Notes under the pieces: model-generated
Databases searched by the model: none
What the model was told of the DNA's origin: nothing
Seen by the model: only the letters and a program-made list of their open reading frames with translations
NCBI RefSeq assembly: GCF_008761635.1
Contig: NZ_CP044344.1
Location: forward strand, 1,612,001-1,676,000
Direction: 5' to 3'
From: Nocardioides cynanchi
Lineage (GTDB): Bacteria > Actinomycetota > Actinomycetes > Propionibacteriales > Nocardioidaceae
DNA length: 64,000 bases
In this document: positions 1-8,794 of the stretch, one piece after another
Layout of the letters: each line of letters begins with the position of its first letter
How positions within the stretch are numbered: position 1 is the stretch's first letter
Position numbers and translations under genes: made by a program

Positions 1-673
1 CACTCGCCATCTTGTCCTGGAGACCGCCCCAACCGCCGATCTTGTTCAGCGCCAGGAGCGTCAGCGGCAGCAGCGCCGCCACGATCACGAAGAACTGCAG
101 CACCTCGTTGTAGATGGCGGCCGACAGCCCGCCCAGGGTGATGTAGGAGAGCACGATGACCGCCGCGACGACGGTCGAGAGCCAGATGTTCCAGCCGAGG
201 AGGGCGTTCACGATCGTCGCCAGCAGGTAGAGGTTCACCCCGGCGATCAGGATCTGGGCCAGCGCGAAGCTGACCGAGTTGACCAGGTGGGCCTCGGGGC
301 CGAAGCGCCGGAGCATGAACTCGGGGACCGAGCGAACCTTGGAGCCGTAGTAGAACGGCATCATCACCACGCCGAGGAACAGCATGGCCGGGATCGCACC
401 GATCCAGTAGTAGTGGAACGTCGCCATGCCGTACTGCGCACCGTTCGCGGACATGCCCATGATCTCGACCGCACCGAGGTTGGCGCTGATGAACGCCAGC
501 CCGGTCACCCAGGCCGGCAACGAGCGCCCGGACAGGAAGAAGTCGATGCTGCTGGACACCGACGCGCGCGCCGAGAGCCCGATGCCCAAGACGAACACGA
601 AGTACAGCGCGATCAGCAGGTAGTCGACCCAGTTCGCGTCCAAGCGAAGAATCGACGAAGCCAGCACCGTCAT
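1..673 (-). CDS. Sodium:solute symporter (SSS family), N-terminal part only
   Basis: The gene reads leftward from ATG at 673 and is still open at the window edge, so only about 224 residues are visible. The protein begins MTVLASSILRLDANWVDYLL. A first membrane helix lies at about residues 17-37, followed by an SSS-type stretch (FFLSGRSLPAWVTGLAFI) and at least four more hydrophobic segments separated by short polar loops. That order is typical of Na+-coupled symporters for sugars, proline or carboxylates. GGAGG ends 5 nt before the ATG and supports this start. The gene is divergent from the SDR gene at 754. Substrate cannot be told from the N-terminus. Family call is firm. Confidence 0.85.
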   Translation of the reverse strand, partial: MTVLASSILRLDANWVDYLLIALYFVFVLGIGLSARASVSSSIDFFLSGRSLPAWVTGLAFISANLGAVEIMGMSANGAQYGMATFHYYWIGAIPAMLFLGVVMMPFYYGSKVRSVPEFMLRRFGPEAHLVNSVSFALAQILIAGVNLYLLATIVNALLGWNIWLSTVVAAVIVLSYITLGGLSAAIYNEVLQFFVIVAALLPLTLLALNKIGGWGGLQDKMAS

Positions 674-753
674 CCGGACCTCCGAGTCGTCGTTGAATGA
701 GAGGGCAAGTACCCCGTCCCTGCCGATCCATGCGTCGCCCCTACGATGCGGCC

Positions 754-1515
754 ATGACCTCCCTCGACCTGTTCCGGCTCGACGGCCGCGTCGCGATCGT
801 GACCGGTGCCTCCGCCGGGCTCGGCGTCGCCTTCGCCCAGGGGCTCGCCGAGGCCGGAGCCGACGTCGCCCTGGGCGCCCGCCGTGCCGAGCGGCTCGCG
901 ACGACCGCCGACCTGGTCCGCGCGACCGGCCGCAAGGCGATCGCGGTCGCCACCGACGTCTCCGACCCCGACGCGTGTACGGCGCTCGTCCAGGCCGCGA
1001 TGGACGAGTTCGGCCGGGTCGACGTGCTGGTCAACAACGCCGGCATCGGCACCGCCGTGCCCGCAACCCGCGAGACGCCCGAGCAGTTCCGCTCGGTGAT
1101 CGACGTCAACCTCAACGGCTGCTACTGGATGGCGCAGGCCTGCGGCCGGGTGATGCAGCCCGGCAGCTCGATCATCAACATCTCGTCGGTCCTCGGGCTC
1201 ACCACCGGTGGCCTCCCCCAGGCGGCGTACTCCGCCTCCAAGGCCGGCCTGATCGGCCTGACCCGCGACCTCGCCCAGCAGTGGACAGGACGCAAGGGCA
1301 TCCGCGTCAACGCCGTGGCGCCCGGTTTCTTCGAGTCGGAGATGACCGAGCAGTACCCGGAGGGCTACCTCGACCTGATGGGCTTCCGCATCCCGTCGGG
1401 CCGCAAGGGTGACCCCGCCGAGCTGGCCGCGACCATCGTCTTCCTCGCCTCTGACGCCGCCGCCTACATCACCGGGCAGACGCTGGCCGTCGACGGCGGG
1501 ATGACCATCACCTGA
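754..1515 (+). CDS. SDR family NAD(P)-dependent oxidoreductase
   Basis: A 253-residue classical short-chain dehydrogenase/reductase. It has the cofactor motif TGASAGLG (residues 17-24), NNAG in the Rossmann core, and a catalytic Tyr159-x3-Lys163 (YSASK). The C-terminal ITGQTLAVDGGMTIT is the usual end of FabG-like SDRs that oxidise or reduce secondary alcohols and ketones in the cytosol. I chose ATG 754 over an in-frame ATG further upstream because TACGAT (742-747) ends 6 nt before it, the geometry of a leaderless actinobacterial transcript. The stop overlaps the convergent nucleotidyltransferase gene by 8 nt. The exact substrate is unknown. Confidence 0.9.
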   Translation: MTSLDLFRLDGRVAIVTGASAGLGVAFAQGLAEAGADVALGARRAERLATTADLVRATGRKAIAVATDVSDPDACTALVQAAMDEFGRVDVLVNNAGIGTAVPATRETPEQFRSVIDVNLNGCYWMAQACGRVMQPGSSIINISSVLGLTTGGLPQAAYSASKAGLIGLTRDLAQQWTGRKGIRVNAVAPGFFESEMTEQYPEGYLDLMGFRIPSGRKGDPAELAATIVFLASDAAAYITGQTLAVDGGMTIT

Positions 1516-2353
1516 GCCGCCCGGGGAGCAGGTCGGGAGGAGCCGCCGGCCAGACCAGCCCGTGCCGCGCCCAGTAGGCGCCGATGGCCTCCGACACGTC
1601 GTCGGGCCAGACGCCGCCGGCTGCCTCCAGCGCCGCGCGCCCGTGCTCGGCGATCGCCGCCGCCACGGCCACCATGGCCGCGGTGACCGGCTCACGCTCG
1701 GCCGCGGGCGGCACCAGCGCCCGCAGCACCTCGCGCTGTCCGTCGTTCAGTCGGCTGCTCCACTGCTTGACCCCCATCACCGGCAGCGGCTGGTTGGCCT
1801 CCACGAACAGGTCGTAGAGCATCGTCCGGTAGTGGTGCACGGCGGACTGCCCGAGCAGCCAGTCCTCGCGGGCCACCACGGCGGCCGGGAAGATCGCCGC
1901 CTGCCGGTGGAACTCGGTCACGATCGCCTGCATGCGCTCGAGGTCCGGCCCTTCTCCGGCCACGTCGGGCGAGGGCGGCTCCAGCCCGTCGCGGTCGAAG
2001 ACGCGGACCCGCCGGGAGTACGGCGAGCCGGCCACGTCGGCGGGCGTCTCGAGGACGACGTCGACCCGCAGCCCCTCCCGGGTCGTGAACGCGAAGCAGC
2101 CGGGCAGGCCGGGGATCGGCGTCGTGATCACCGGATCGAGCACGGCCCACACCGTCGGGTCGGTGAAGCCGGCCGGGGAGACCACCGTGACCACCAGGTC
2201 CAGGTCGCTGCCGGCGTCCGCGGCCCCCCGGCCCACGGATCCGGACAGCCAGAGGGCGCGCACCCGGGCGTCCGCCTCCAGCACCTCGACGACGCGCGCC
2301 AGCAGCGCGTCGTACCCGGGCTCCAGCGGCGCGATCGCCTCGTCGACGTCCAT
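1508..2353 (-). CDS. Nucleotidyltransferase-fold protein
   Basis: A 281-residue protein with a minimal nucleotidyltransferase motif: Gly38-Ser39 followed by Asp50-x-Asp52 (LSGSVGRGAADAGSDLDLVV), the metal-binding pattern of the pol-beta/KNTase superfamily. The C-terminal half is alpha-helical, with a possible third carboxylate region near EGLRVDVVLE. Size and layout resemble aminoglycoside-nucleotidyltransferase-like proteins, but nothing fixes the acceptor. ATG 2353 is preferred; the frame is open further upstream but that would overlap the next gene. It lies just after the NmrA-like gene on the same strand and overlaps the SDR gene tail to tail. Confidence 0.7.
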   Translation of the reverse strand: MDVDEAIAPLEPGYDALLARVVEVLEADARVRALWLSGSVGRGAADAGSDLDLVVTVVSPAGFTDPTVWAVLDPVITTPIPGLPGCFAFTTREGLRVDVVLETPADVAGSPYSRRVRVFDRDGLEPPSPDVAGEGPDLERMQAIVTEFHRQAAIFPAAVVAREDWLLGQSAVHHYRTMLYDLFVEANQPLPVMGVKQWSSRLNDGQREVLRALVPPAAEREPVTAAMVAVAAAIAEHGRAALEAAGGVWPDDVSEAIGAYWARHGLVWPAAPPDLLPGRLR

Positions 2354-2373
2354 CCCGAGCTCGCCGACCGGGC

Positions 2374-3225
2374 TCAGACCGGGTCGCCGGACACGAGCAG
2401 CTCGCGCAGGCTGACCGGACGGCGCCCGGTCACGGCCTGCACGTCGTCGAAGACGTCCTCGACCTCGCCGGCCCGGATCGCGGTGTACGTCGACACCCAC
2501 GCGTCGTACTGCCACGGCGGCGCGTCCCATCTGCGGCGCGACGCATAGGCCTCCTCGACCGTCTCGTCGTGGAAGGTGACGTCGCGCCCGGTCACCTCGT
2601 GGATCGTCCGGGCGGCGTCGGCGAGGGTCAGCGCCTCGGGACCGGTCAGCGTGTACGTCGTGTCCCGGTGCGAGCCGGGGTCGGTGAGCACCGCTGCCGC
2701 GACGCGGGCCACGTCGGCGCGCGCCACCGCGGCGACCCGGCCGCGGCCGGCCGGGCCACGGATGACGCCGTCCTCCCCCACCATCAGCGGCAGGAAGTCG
2801 AGGTAGAAGTTGTCGCGCAGGAACGTGTGCCGCATCCCGCTCGCCCGGAGGTGCTGCTCGGTGGCGTAGTGGTCGCGTCCGAGGGTGAACGTGCAGTCGG
2901 CCGCAGCGCCCGCGAACGACGTGTAGACGACGTGCGCGACACCGGCCGCCGCTGCCGCGTCCACGAAGGCCCGGTGCTGGTCGAGCCGGTCGGCCGACTC
3001 CGACGCCGAGACCATCAGCAGGGTGGTCACGCCCTCCAGCGCCGCCCGGGCCGCGTCCGGGTCTGCGTACTCGCAGACCGCGGTGACGGCGCCGTCGAGC
3101 GCCGGCGCACGAGCGGGGTCACGGACCAGCAACCGCTGCTCGATGCCCCGGTCGGCGAGCAGACGCGCGACCAGGCCGCCGACCGCGCCCGTGGCGCCGG
3201 TCACCGCCAGCGAGGGTCGGGTCAT
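2374..3225 (-). CDS. NmrA/QorB-like NAD(P)-binding oxidoreductase
   Basis: A 283-residue atypical SDR. It starts with a Rossmann motif (TGATGAVGG, about residues 9-17) and follows the NmrA / quinone oxidoreductase 2 layout: an early LLVRDPARA segment, FAGAAADCTFTLGRDHYATE in the middle, and a C-terminal substrate region. It lacks the strict YxxxK of classical SDRs. Members reduce quinones or act as NADP(H) sensors. It precedes the nucleotidyltransferase gene with a 20-bp gap and follows a tiny membrane-protein gene with an 18-bp gap, so the three may be co-transcribed. Specific role not inferable. Confidence 0.8.
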   Translation of the reverse strand: MTRPSLAVTGATGAVGGLVARLLADRGIEQRLLVRDPARAPALDGAVTAVCEYADPDAARAALEGVTTLLMVSASESADRLDQHRAFVDAAAAAGVAHVVYTSFAGAAADCTFTLGRDHYATEQHLRASGMRHTFLRDNFYLDFLPLMVGEDGVIRGPAGRGRVAAVARADVARVAAAVLTDPGSHRDTTYTLTGPEALTLADAARTIHEVTGRDVTFHDETVEEAYASRRRWDAPPWQYDAWVSTYTAIRAGEVEDVFDDVQAVTGRRPVSLRELLVSGDPV

Positions 3226-3243
3226 CCGGGCGGGCCGGTCACG

Positions 3244-3396
3244 TCATGCCTCCGGACCGAGCAGCATGAACCCGAGCCAGGCGGCGAACAGCACGCCGGC
3301 ACCCAGGAACAGCCAGGCCTGCTCGAGCTCGAATCCCGCGGCCACGCCCAGACCGAGCACCGCACCGATGAACTTGCGTCCGAGGTTGCCTTCCAC
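3244..3396 (-). CDS. Small two-helix membrane protein
   Basis: A 50-residue ORF starting at GTG 3396 (begins MEGNLGRKFIGAVLGLGVAA). Most of the protein is hydrophobic and can form two short helices around a Glu-Leu-Glu-Gln turn, ending FAAWLGFMLLGPEA. The evidence that it is real is the position of TACTCT (minus strand, 3403-3408) exactly 6 nt before the GTG, and an 18-nt spacing to the next gene. No family recognised. Conservation in relatives would settle it. Confidence 0.5.
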   Translation of the reverse strand: MEGNLGRKFIGAVLGLGVAAGFELEQAWLFLGAGVLFAAWLGFMLLGPEA

Positions 3397-3657
3397 GGGA
3401 CCAGAGTACCGGGGTGCGCCGGACGGTCGTCCGCGCCGAAGCCGCCCCTGCTGGTCGGGCGAGCCGCACCGCGCGGCCCTCGCGCCTGGCCGCAACGGGC
3501 CAGGCAACGGCTCATGACGCAGCTCCTGGTTAAAGGAAATCCAGTTCCTGCCCCGTGGTCGCGACCGCAGACCACAATGGCTCCCATCGGACCGTTGGGG
3601 GGTCGGCGGCGAAGCATCAACGCCGAGGTGCGTCCGCCTCTCCCCCCGGAGGACCGC

Positions 3658-4746
3658 ATGACCTACCAGCCCCGCCACCGAGCCGACTCCCGAGGATCCA
3701 GCTCTGGCCATCGCGCCACACCCGAGCCAACCGGCCCACCCCTGTCACGCAGGAGTCTGCTGGGGGTCGGCGGCCTCGCCGTAGCGGCCGCCGGAGCGGC
3801 CCCCCTGGTCGTACCCGCAGCCGCCGCCGCTGCGACCACCGCGCCTGCGTCGCCGTTCCTTCCGTACACCCCCACCTCCTACTTCCGCACCCCCGTGGCA
3901 GGCCTCAGCGCCGACCCGGCGCGGACGGCGGCGTTCCGCACCTTCATGGCCACCTTCCCCGACCAACGGTCCTACGCCTACCCACGGATCTCCGGGACCG
4001 GTGCCAACCGCTGGGGCACCGCCTATGCCATGAGCACGGCAGCCGACCCCCTCTGGAAGCTCACCGGGGGCGTGACGTCGATCTGCTCGAGCCTGGCGAC
4101 GGTCGGCTTCCACGCGCCCGACTGGCTCGGGTCCGTCCTGACCGGCACCACCGACAGTCCGTTCTGCGTGGTCGACCTCGGGTCCGGCATCACCGTCTTC
4201 GGGACCAAGGCCTCGGTCGTCGCGCCGCGGACGATCTCGGTCCAGTCGGCCGGGGTCACCTACCACTCCAGCAACGGCCTGCACCGCAAGGACCCGCTCA
4301 GCAACGACACGCGCAACTTCACCAGCCGCGGGCGGATCTCCGAGGCGATGGTGATCAGGTCGGACCTGGTGGACTACGGCATCGCCCACGGCACCGACCT
4401 CGGTCACGTCCTGCACCTGTTTCTCGCAGAGACCAGCTCCAGCGACGGCTACCGGCACCCGATGGTGGCGTGCGAGGGTGGCAAGAACGGCTTCGGCGCC
4501 GAGGGCGAACGGCTGGCCATCGACCCGGCGGTCGACCTGACGAGCCGTGGCCTCTCACCCGCGGGGCTCGTCGTGGCGCGCACCTTGCAGCGCTACGGCT
4601 GCTACATCGGTGACAACGCCGGCCGGGAGTCCATGCTCAAGGCCGAGCAGGAGACCCCAGCGCACCCCGTGTGGAACGGACGCCTCTGCCAGGACAGCCT
4701 GGCGGGTCTCCGCTGGGACGACTTCCTCGTCCTGCGGGCCACCTGA
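3658..4746 (+). CDS. Tat-exported protein of unknown function
   Basis: A 362-residue protein. A long polar N-region ends in a twin-arginine motif (LSRRSLLGVGGLAVAAAG, about residues 29-46), then a hydrophobic stretch and an Ala-rich cleavage zone (AAAAA, about residues 53-60). This predicts export of a folded protein by the Tat system. The mature part holds a few scattered Cys residues (for example CSS, CEGG, RYGCYIG, RLCQDS) and no motif I recognise. GGAGG sits 7 nt before ATG 3658. The preceding 260 bp hold no other gene. I do not assign a function; a cell-wall or extracellular enzyme is possible. Confidence 0.8.
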   Translation: MTYQPRHRADSRGSSSGHRATPEPTGPPLSRRSLLGVGGLAVAAAGAAPLVVPAAAAAATTAPASPFLPYTPTSYFRTPVAGLSADPARTAAFRTFMATFPDQRSYAYPRISGTGANRWGTAYAMSTAADPLWKLTGGVTSICSSLATVGFHAPDWLGSVLTGTTDSPFCVVDLGSGITVFGTKASVVAPRTISVQSAGVTYHSSNGLHRKDPLSNDTRNFTSRGRISEAMVIRSDLVDYGIAHGTDLGHVLHLFLAETSSSDGYRHPMVACEGGKNGFGAEGERLAIDPAVDLTSRGLSPAGLVVARTLQRYGCYIGDNAGRESMLKAEQETPAHPVWNGRLCQDSLAGLRWDDFLVLRAT

Positions 4747-4767
4747 GCCTCGCCGTTCCCGGTGGAC

Positions 4768-4789
4768 CCGGACCCCACGTGGGTTCGGG
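4768..4789. terminator. Candidate bidirectional terminator hairpin
   Basis: An almost perfect inverted repeat around CCCACGTGGG (9 of 11 pairs) lies between the end of the Tat-protein gene and the 3' end of the converging tRNA gene. There is no clear T-run, as is common in actinobacteria. Confidence 0.4.
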
Positions 4790-4813
4790 CACCGGGGCTC
4801 CGAGCTTCTGATC

Positions 4814-4889
4814 TGGTGGAGCTGAGGGGACTCGAACCCCTGACCCTCTGCATGCCATGCAGATGCGCTACCAGCTGCGCCACAGCCCC
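4814..4889 (-). tRNA. tRNA-Ala (anticodon GGC)
   Basis: The 76-nt minus-strand sequence folds as a full cloverleaf. The acceptor stem GGGGCTG pairs with CAGCTCC (one G-T pair), the D-arm follows, the anticodon stem TCTGC/GCAGA carries the loop ATGGCAT with anticodon GGC, and the T-arm contains GGTTCGAGTCC. The 3' CCA is encoded. It decodes GCC (and GCU by wobble), the dominant Ala codon in this G+C-rich sequence. Confidence 0.96.
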
Positions 4890-4928
4890 GCACTCGTCGC
4901 CGCAACCGCGCCGGCAACTCGGGAGATG

Positions 4929-5594
4929 TTAGCCAACCGGTCCGTCGGTTGCGAAATCGGGTCCGTGACGAGCGCCCACCGCCTTCTCGTTGTACGACGT
5001 CAGCCGGACCCGCCCGCGGTCGCCGTGCTCGGACAGCACGCAGTAGCCGCAGTTCTCCGGCCCCTGCAGCGACGCCGCGAGCTCCCACGGCCAGTCGAGC
5101 AGTCCCATCACGCCGACCTTGAGGCAGGCGCCGTGCATCACCACGATGCCGGTCTCGCCCCAGGCCAGCGCGGCCAGGCACTCGCGCAGGGCGGGCACCA
5201 CCCGGGCGTGCACCTGGGCGCTGGACTCCTCCCCCGGCACGAGGTGCGAGGAGTCGTTGGCCAGCCACGCGGCGTACTCGCGCGGGAACCTGGCCGCGAA
5301 CTCCGCCCGGGTCAGCCCCGAGCGCAGGCCCACGTCGTACTCCCGCAGCCTCGGGTCGGTCTCGATCGAGAGCCCGGTGGCAGCGGCCACGTGGTCGGCG
5401 GTCTGCACGGCACGGGTCAGGTCGCTGGACCACAGTCGCGACGGCTCGAGCTCGGCCAGGACCGGTGCCACGACCGCCGCCTGGGCCTGCCCGACCGCGT
5501 TCAGCGGGACGTCGGCGTGGCCCTGCGCCCGCTCCTCGGCGTTCCAGTCGGTCTCGCCGTGCCGGACCAGGACGAGGGTCCGCGGGTCAGGCAC
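4929..5594 (-). CDS. Histidine phosphatase family protein
   Basis: A 221-residue member of the phosphoglycerate-mutase-like histidine phosphatases. The catalytic motif LVRHGETDWN is at residues 8-17, the conserved Arg-containing SSDLTRAVQTA follows, and the second catalytic His is in VVMHGACL. These cytosolic enzymes dephosphorylate small phospho-metabolites. The start overlaps the stop of rsfS by 8 nt, so translation is coupled in the nadD-rsfS-phosphatase set. That conserved neighbourhood suggests a housekeeping phosphatase (GpgP- or CobC-like), but substrate is not determinable. Confidence 0.88.
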   Translation of the reverse strand: MPDPRTLVLVRHGETDWNAEERAQGHADVPLNAVGQAQAAVVAPVLAELEPSRLWSSDLTRAVQTADHVAAATGLSIETDPRLREYDVGLRSGLTRAEFAARFPREYAAWLANDSSHLVPGEESSAQVHARVVPALRECLAALAWGETGIVVMHGACLKVGVMGLLDWPWELAASLQGPENCGYCVLSEHGDRGRVRLTSYNEKAVGARHGPDFATDGPVG

Positions 5595-5970
5595 CCGTCG
5601 AGCCGGCCTTCACGTCGGCCGGCAGGGAGATCAGGGGGCAGTCACGCCACAGCCGCTCGAGGGCGTAGAACTGCCGCTCCTCCTCGTGCTGGACGTGCAC
5701 CACGACGTCGCCGTAATCGATCAGCACCCAGCGCCCGTCGCGCTCACCCTCCCGGCGGATCGGCTTCGCTCCGATCTCGCGCAGCTTGTCCTCGATCTCG
5801 TCGACGATCGCCTTGACCTGCCGGTCGTTGGTCGCCGAGGCCAGCAGGAAGGCGTCGGTGATCGCCAGCTCGTCGCTGACGTCGAAGGCCAGGATGTGCT
5901 GGGCCAGCTTGTCGGACGCCGCGCGGGCCGCGGCGTGCACGAGGGAGACGGCATGCTCGGTGGCGGTCAT
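5587..5970 (-). CDS. rsfS: Ribosome silencing factor RsfS
   Basis: A 127-residue protein of the RsfS/DUF143 family. The core [22 protein letters not shown] and the [24 protein letters not shown] block are hallmarks. RsfS binds uL14 on the 50S subunit and blocks subunit joining when nutrients are short. The ATG at 5970 overlaps the nadD stop (ATGA), and nadD-rsfS is a classic bacterial pair. Confidence 0.95.
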   Translation of the reverse strand: MTATEHAVSLVHAAARAASDKLAQHILAFDVSDELAITDAFLLASATNDRQVKAIVDEIEDKLREIGAKPIRREGERDGRWVLIDYGDVVVHVQHEEERQFYALERLWRDCPLISLPADVKAGSTGA

Positions 5971-6638
5971 CGATCGCTTCCTGTGAGGTGGTCCCGACTG
6001 CGCTCGGCCGCCGGGGCGGCAGGGTCGGGAGCCGGATAGAGATGGTGCTTGGCGATGTACTGGACGACGCCGTCCGGCACGAGGTACCAGACCGGCTCGC
6101 CCCGCGTCGTCCGACGGCGGCAGTCGGTGGAGCTGATCGCCAGGGCTGGCACCTCCACCATGGTCACCCGGTCGGCCGGGATCTGGCCGAGGGTGGCGGC
6201 GTCCATGGTGTAGCCCGGGCGGGTACAGCCCACGAACTGCGCCAGCGCGAACAGCTCCTCGGCGTCGCGCCAGGTGAAGATCTCGGCGAGCGCGTCGGCA
6301 CCGGTGATGAAGTAGAGCTCCGCGTCGGGATAGGCCGTGCGCAGGTCGCGCAGGGTGTCGATCGTGTACGTCGGCCCGCCGCGGTCCACGTCGACCCGGG
6401 AGACCGAGAAGCGCGGGTTGGACGCGGTCGCGATCACGGTCATCAGGTAGCGGTCCTCGGCCGCGGTGACCTGGCGCTCGGACTTCTGCCAGGGCTCGCC
6501 CGTGGGCACGAACACGACCTCGTCGAGGCCGAACCACGACTGGACCTCCGAGGCGGCCACGAGGTGCCCGTGGTGGATCGGGTCGAACGTGCCACCCATC
6601 ACCCCGACGCGGCGGGGGCCGGGCGCCGTGGTGGGCAC
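5967..6638 (-). CDS. nadD: Nicotinate-nucleotide adenylyltransferase
   Basis: A 223-residue enzyme that makes nicotinic acid adenine dinucleotide from NaMN and ATP, the central step of NAD synthesis. It has the nucleotidyltransferase signature [12 protein letters not shown] (HxGH) near the N-terminus and the second motif ISSTDCRRR near the C-terminus. I chose GTG 6638 ([20 protein letters not shown]) because upstream in-frame sequence overlaps a separate small gene and has low-complexity composition. It is coupled to rsfS by ATGA. Confidence 0.93.
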   Translation of the reverse strand: MPTTAPGPRRVGVMGGTFDPIHHGHLVAASEVQSWFGLDEVVFVPTGEPWQKSERQVTAAEDRYLMTVIATASNPRFSVSRVDVDRGGPTYTIDTLRDLRTAYPDAELYFITGADALAEIFTWRDAEELFALAQFVGCTRPGYTMDAATLGQIPADRVTMVEVPALAISSTDCRRRTTRGEPVWYLVPDGVVQYIAKHHLYPAPDPAAPAAERSRDHLTGSDR

Positions 6639-6652
6639 GTCGGGTGCCGTGC

Positions 6653-6766
6653 TCAGCTGTGCTCGCGCCCGGCGCCGAAGACCAGCATGCCCAGCAGCAG
6701 GAGCAGCAGGAGCCCGAGGGCGGTGCCACCGGCGACCCAGTGGTTGATGATGAGCGGGCTGGTCAT
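6653..6766 (-). CDS. 37-residue single-pass membrane protein
   Basis: ATG at 6766 opens a 37-codon frame. The protein begins [14 protein letters not shown], continues with a run of six Leu and a Gly-Met-Leu-Val-Phe helix, and ends GAGREHS. One transmembrane helix is predicted. TAAGGT (6773-6778, minus strand) ends 6 nt before the ATG, a leaderless promoter geometry. It sits just upstream of nadD, 15 nt away, and probably shares its transcript. No family recognised. Confidence 0.55.
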   Translation of the reverse strand: MTSPLIINHWVAGGTALGLLLLLLLGMLVFGAGREHS

Positions 6767-6793
6767 GGCACAACCTTATCGGACGGCTCCGGC

Positions 6794-8050
6794 TCAGCGG
6801 ATCTGGCCGCTGCCGGTCACGACGTACTTGGTGGAGGTCATCTCCGGCAGCCCCATCGGGCCGCGTGCGTGCAGCTTCTGGGTGCTGATCCCGATCTCCG
6901 CGCCGAACCCGAACTCGCCGCCGTCGGTGAACCTGGTGGAGGCGTTGACCAGCACGGCCGCGGCGTCGACCTCCGCGACGAATCGGCGGGCGGCGACGAG
7001 GTCGGCGGTCACGATCGCCTCCGTGTGGCCGCTGGACCAGCGCTGCACGTGGTCGATCGCGGCGTCGAGGTCCGGCACCACCGCCGCGGAGATGTCGAGG
7101 CTGAGGTACTCCCGCCTGAAGTCGTCGTCGTCGGCCGCCACCACCCCGTCGTACGACGTGAACGCGGCGTCGCCGTGGATTGTCACGCCGGCGTCCCGGA
7201 GGGCCGCGACGACCCGCGGCAGGAAGGCATCGGCCACGTCGGCGTGCACCAGCAGCGACTCGGCCGCGTTGCAGACGCTGGTGCGGTCGGTCTTGGAGTT
7301 GAGCACGATCGCCAGCGCCATCTCGAGGTCGGCGGCCGCGTCGACGTAGACGTGGCAGTTGCCGATGCCCGTCTCGATGACGGGCACGGTCGAGCCCTCG
7401 ACCACCGAGCGGATCAGGCCGGCTCCGCCCCGCGGGATCAGCACGTCGACCAGGCCGCGGGCCCGCATCAGCGCGGTCACGGTGTCGCGACTGTCGGCCG
7501 GCACCAGCAGGACGGCGTCCGGCAGCAGCCCGGCCGTGGCGACGGCGTCGCGCAGCACCTCCACGATCGCCGCGTTGCTGTCCGCAGCGCTGCCGCTGCC
7601 ACGCAGCAGCACCGCGTTGCCGGACTTGAGGCAGATCCCCGCGGCGTCCGCGGTGACGTTGGGGCGACCCTCGTAGATCATCGCGACGACACCGAAGGGC
7701 ACCCGCACCTGCCGCAGCTCCAGGCCGTTGGCCAGGGTGCTGCCGCGCACCACCTCGCCGACCGGGTCCGGGAGCCCGGCGACCTGGCGCAGTCCGTCGG
7801 CCATGTCCTCGACCCGGGTCGGGGTCAGGCGGAGCCGGTCGACGACGTTGGCGGGAGTCCCGGCCTCCTCGGCACGGTGTACGTCGTGGGCGTTGGCCTC
7901 GAGCACGTCGTCGGCACGCTTGACGAGCGCGTCGGCCATGCCGTGCAGGGCCGCGTCCTTGGCGGACCGGTGGGCCAGCGCCAGGTCGCGGCTCGCCGCG
8001 CGGGCCCGCCGCCCGAGCGCGGCGACCTGCTCCGCCGCCGACTCCGTCAT
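6794..8050 (-). CDS. proA: Glutamate-5-semialdehyde dehydrogenase (gamma-glutamyl phosphate reductase)
   Basis: A 418-residue ALDH-superfamily enzyme that reduces gamma-glutamyl phosphate with NADPH, the second step of proline synthesis. Family hallmarks are [32 protein letters not shown], the catalytic Cys in [12 protein letters not shown], and the C-terminal [20 protein letters not shown]. Length is usual for ProA. The ATG at 8050 has TACCCT 6 nt upstream (8057-8062), which suggests a leaderless mRNA. proB is not in this window. Confidence 0.96.
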   Translation of the reverse strand: MTESAAEQVAALGRRARAASRDLALAHRSAKDAALHGMADALVKRADDVLEANAHDVHRAEEAGTPANVVDRLRLTPTRVEDMADGLRQVAGLPDPVGEVVRGSTLANGLELRQVRVPFGVVAMIYEGRPNVTADAAGICLKSGNAVLLRGSGSAADSNAAIVEVLRDAVATAGLLPDAVLLVPADSRDTVTALMRARGLVDVLIPRGGAGLIRSVVEGSTVPVIETGIGNCHVYVDAAADLEMALAIVLNSKTDRTSVCNAAESLLVHADVADAFLPRVVAALRDAGVTIHGDAAFTSYDGVVAADDDDFRREYLSLDISAAVVPDLDAAIDHVQRWSSGHTEAIVTADLVAARRFVAEVDAAAVLVNASTRFTDGGEFGFGAEIGISTQKLHARGPMGLPEMTSTKYVVTGSGQIR

Positions 8051-8091
8051 GGGGCGAGGGTAGTCGGCCGGGACCGGGCCGGAGCCGGTGG

Positions 8092-8793
8092 TCAGCCCAG
8101 GTGGATGCCGCACTCGTTCTTGCCGGTGCCCGACCAGCGACCGGCCCGGGCGTCCTGCCCTGGCGCGACGCGGGCGGTGCAGGGGGCGCAGCCGATCGAG
8201 GCGTAGCCGTCGGAGCGCAGCAGGTTGACCAGCACCTCGCGCTCCTCGACGTACGACGCCACGTCGTCGTCGCTCCAGTCCACGATCGGGTTGATCTTCA
8301 CCATCTGGCGACGCTCGTCCCACTCGACCGGGCCGGCCTTCTCGCGGGTCTCGGTCTCGCTGCGCCGCAGCCCGGTGACCCAGCCGTCGTACAGGCCCAG
8401 GATGGTGTTCAGCGGCGTCACCTTGCGCAGCGAGCAGCACAGGTCGGGGTTGCGCTCGTGCAGCCGCTCACCGTGCTGGGCGTCCTGCTCCTCGACGGTC
8501 TGTCCGGGCAGGACGTTGATCAGGCGTACGTCGTACGTCGAGGCCACGGCGTCGCGCAGCAGCAGCGTCTCGGCGAAGTGGTAGCCGGTGTCGAGGAAGA
8601 CCACGTCGAAGCCGGGCCGCACCTGGGCGGCCAGGTCGACGACCAGAGCGTCCTGCATGCTCGACGCGACGACGACCCGCTGGCCGAGGGCCTCGTCGGC
8701 CCAGGCCAGGATCTCCGTGGCCGTCGCACCGTCGAGCTCCTCGGCACCACGGCGGGCCGTCTGCTCGAGACGGCTTACGTGGTCGAGCCCCAT
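8092..8793 (-). CDS. cysH: Adenylyl-sulfate (APS) reductase, 4Fe-4S type
   Basis: A 233-residue thioredoxin-dependent reductase giving sulfite and AMP from APS. The four cluster-binding cysteines are present as Cys119-Cys120 (DLCCSLRK) and Cys202-x2-Cys205 (GCAPCT), which marks the APS rather than the PAPS type. The catalytic Cys228 lies in the C-terminal ECGIHLG. Other motifs are SSMQDALVV and FLDTGYHF. The gene starts 1 nt after the stop of UDP-sulfoquinovose synthase, with no other sulfate-assimilation gene nearby. Confidence 0.95.
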   Translation of the reverse strand: MGLDHVSRLEQTARRGAEELDGATATEILAWADEALGQRVVVASSMQDALVVDLAAQVRPGFDVVFLDTGYHFAETLLLRDAVASTYDVRLINVLPGQTVEEQDAQHGERLHERNPDLCCSLRKVTPLNTILGLYDGWVTGLRRSETETREKAGPVEWDERRQMVKINPIVDWSDDDVASYVEEREVLVNLLRSDGYASIGCAPCTARVAPGQDARAGRWSGTGKNECGIHLG

Positions 8794-8794
8794 G

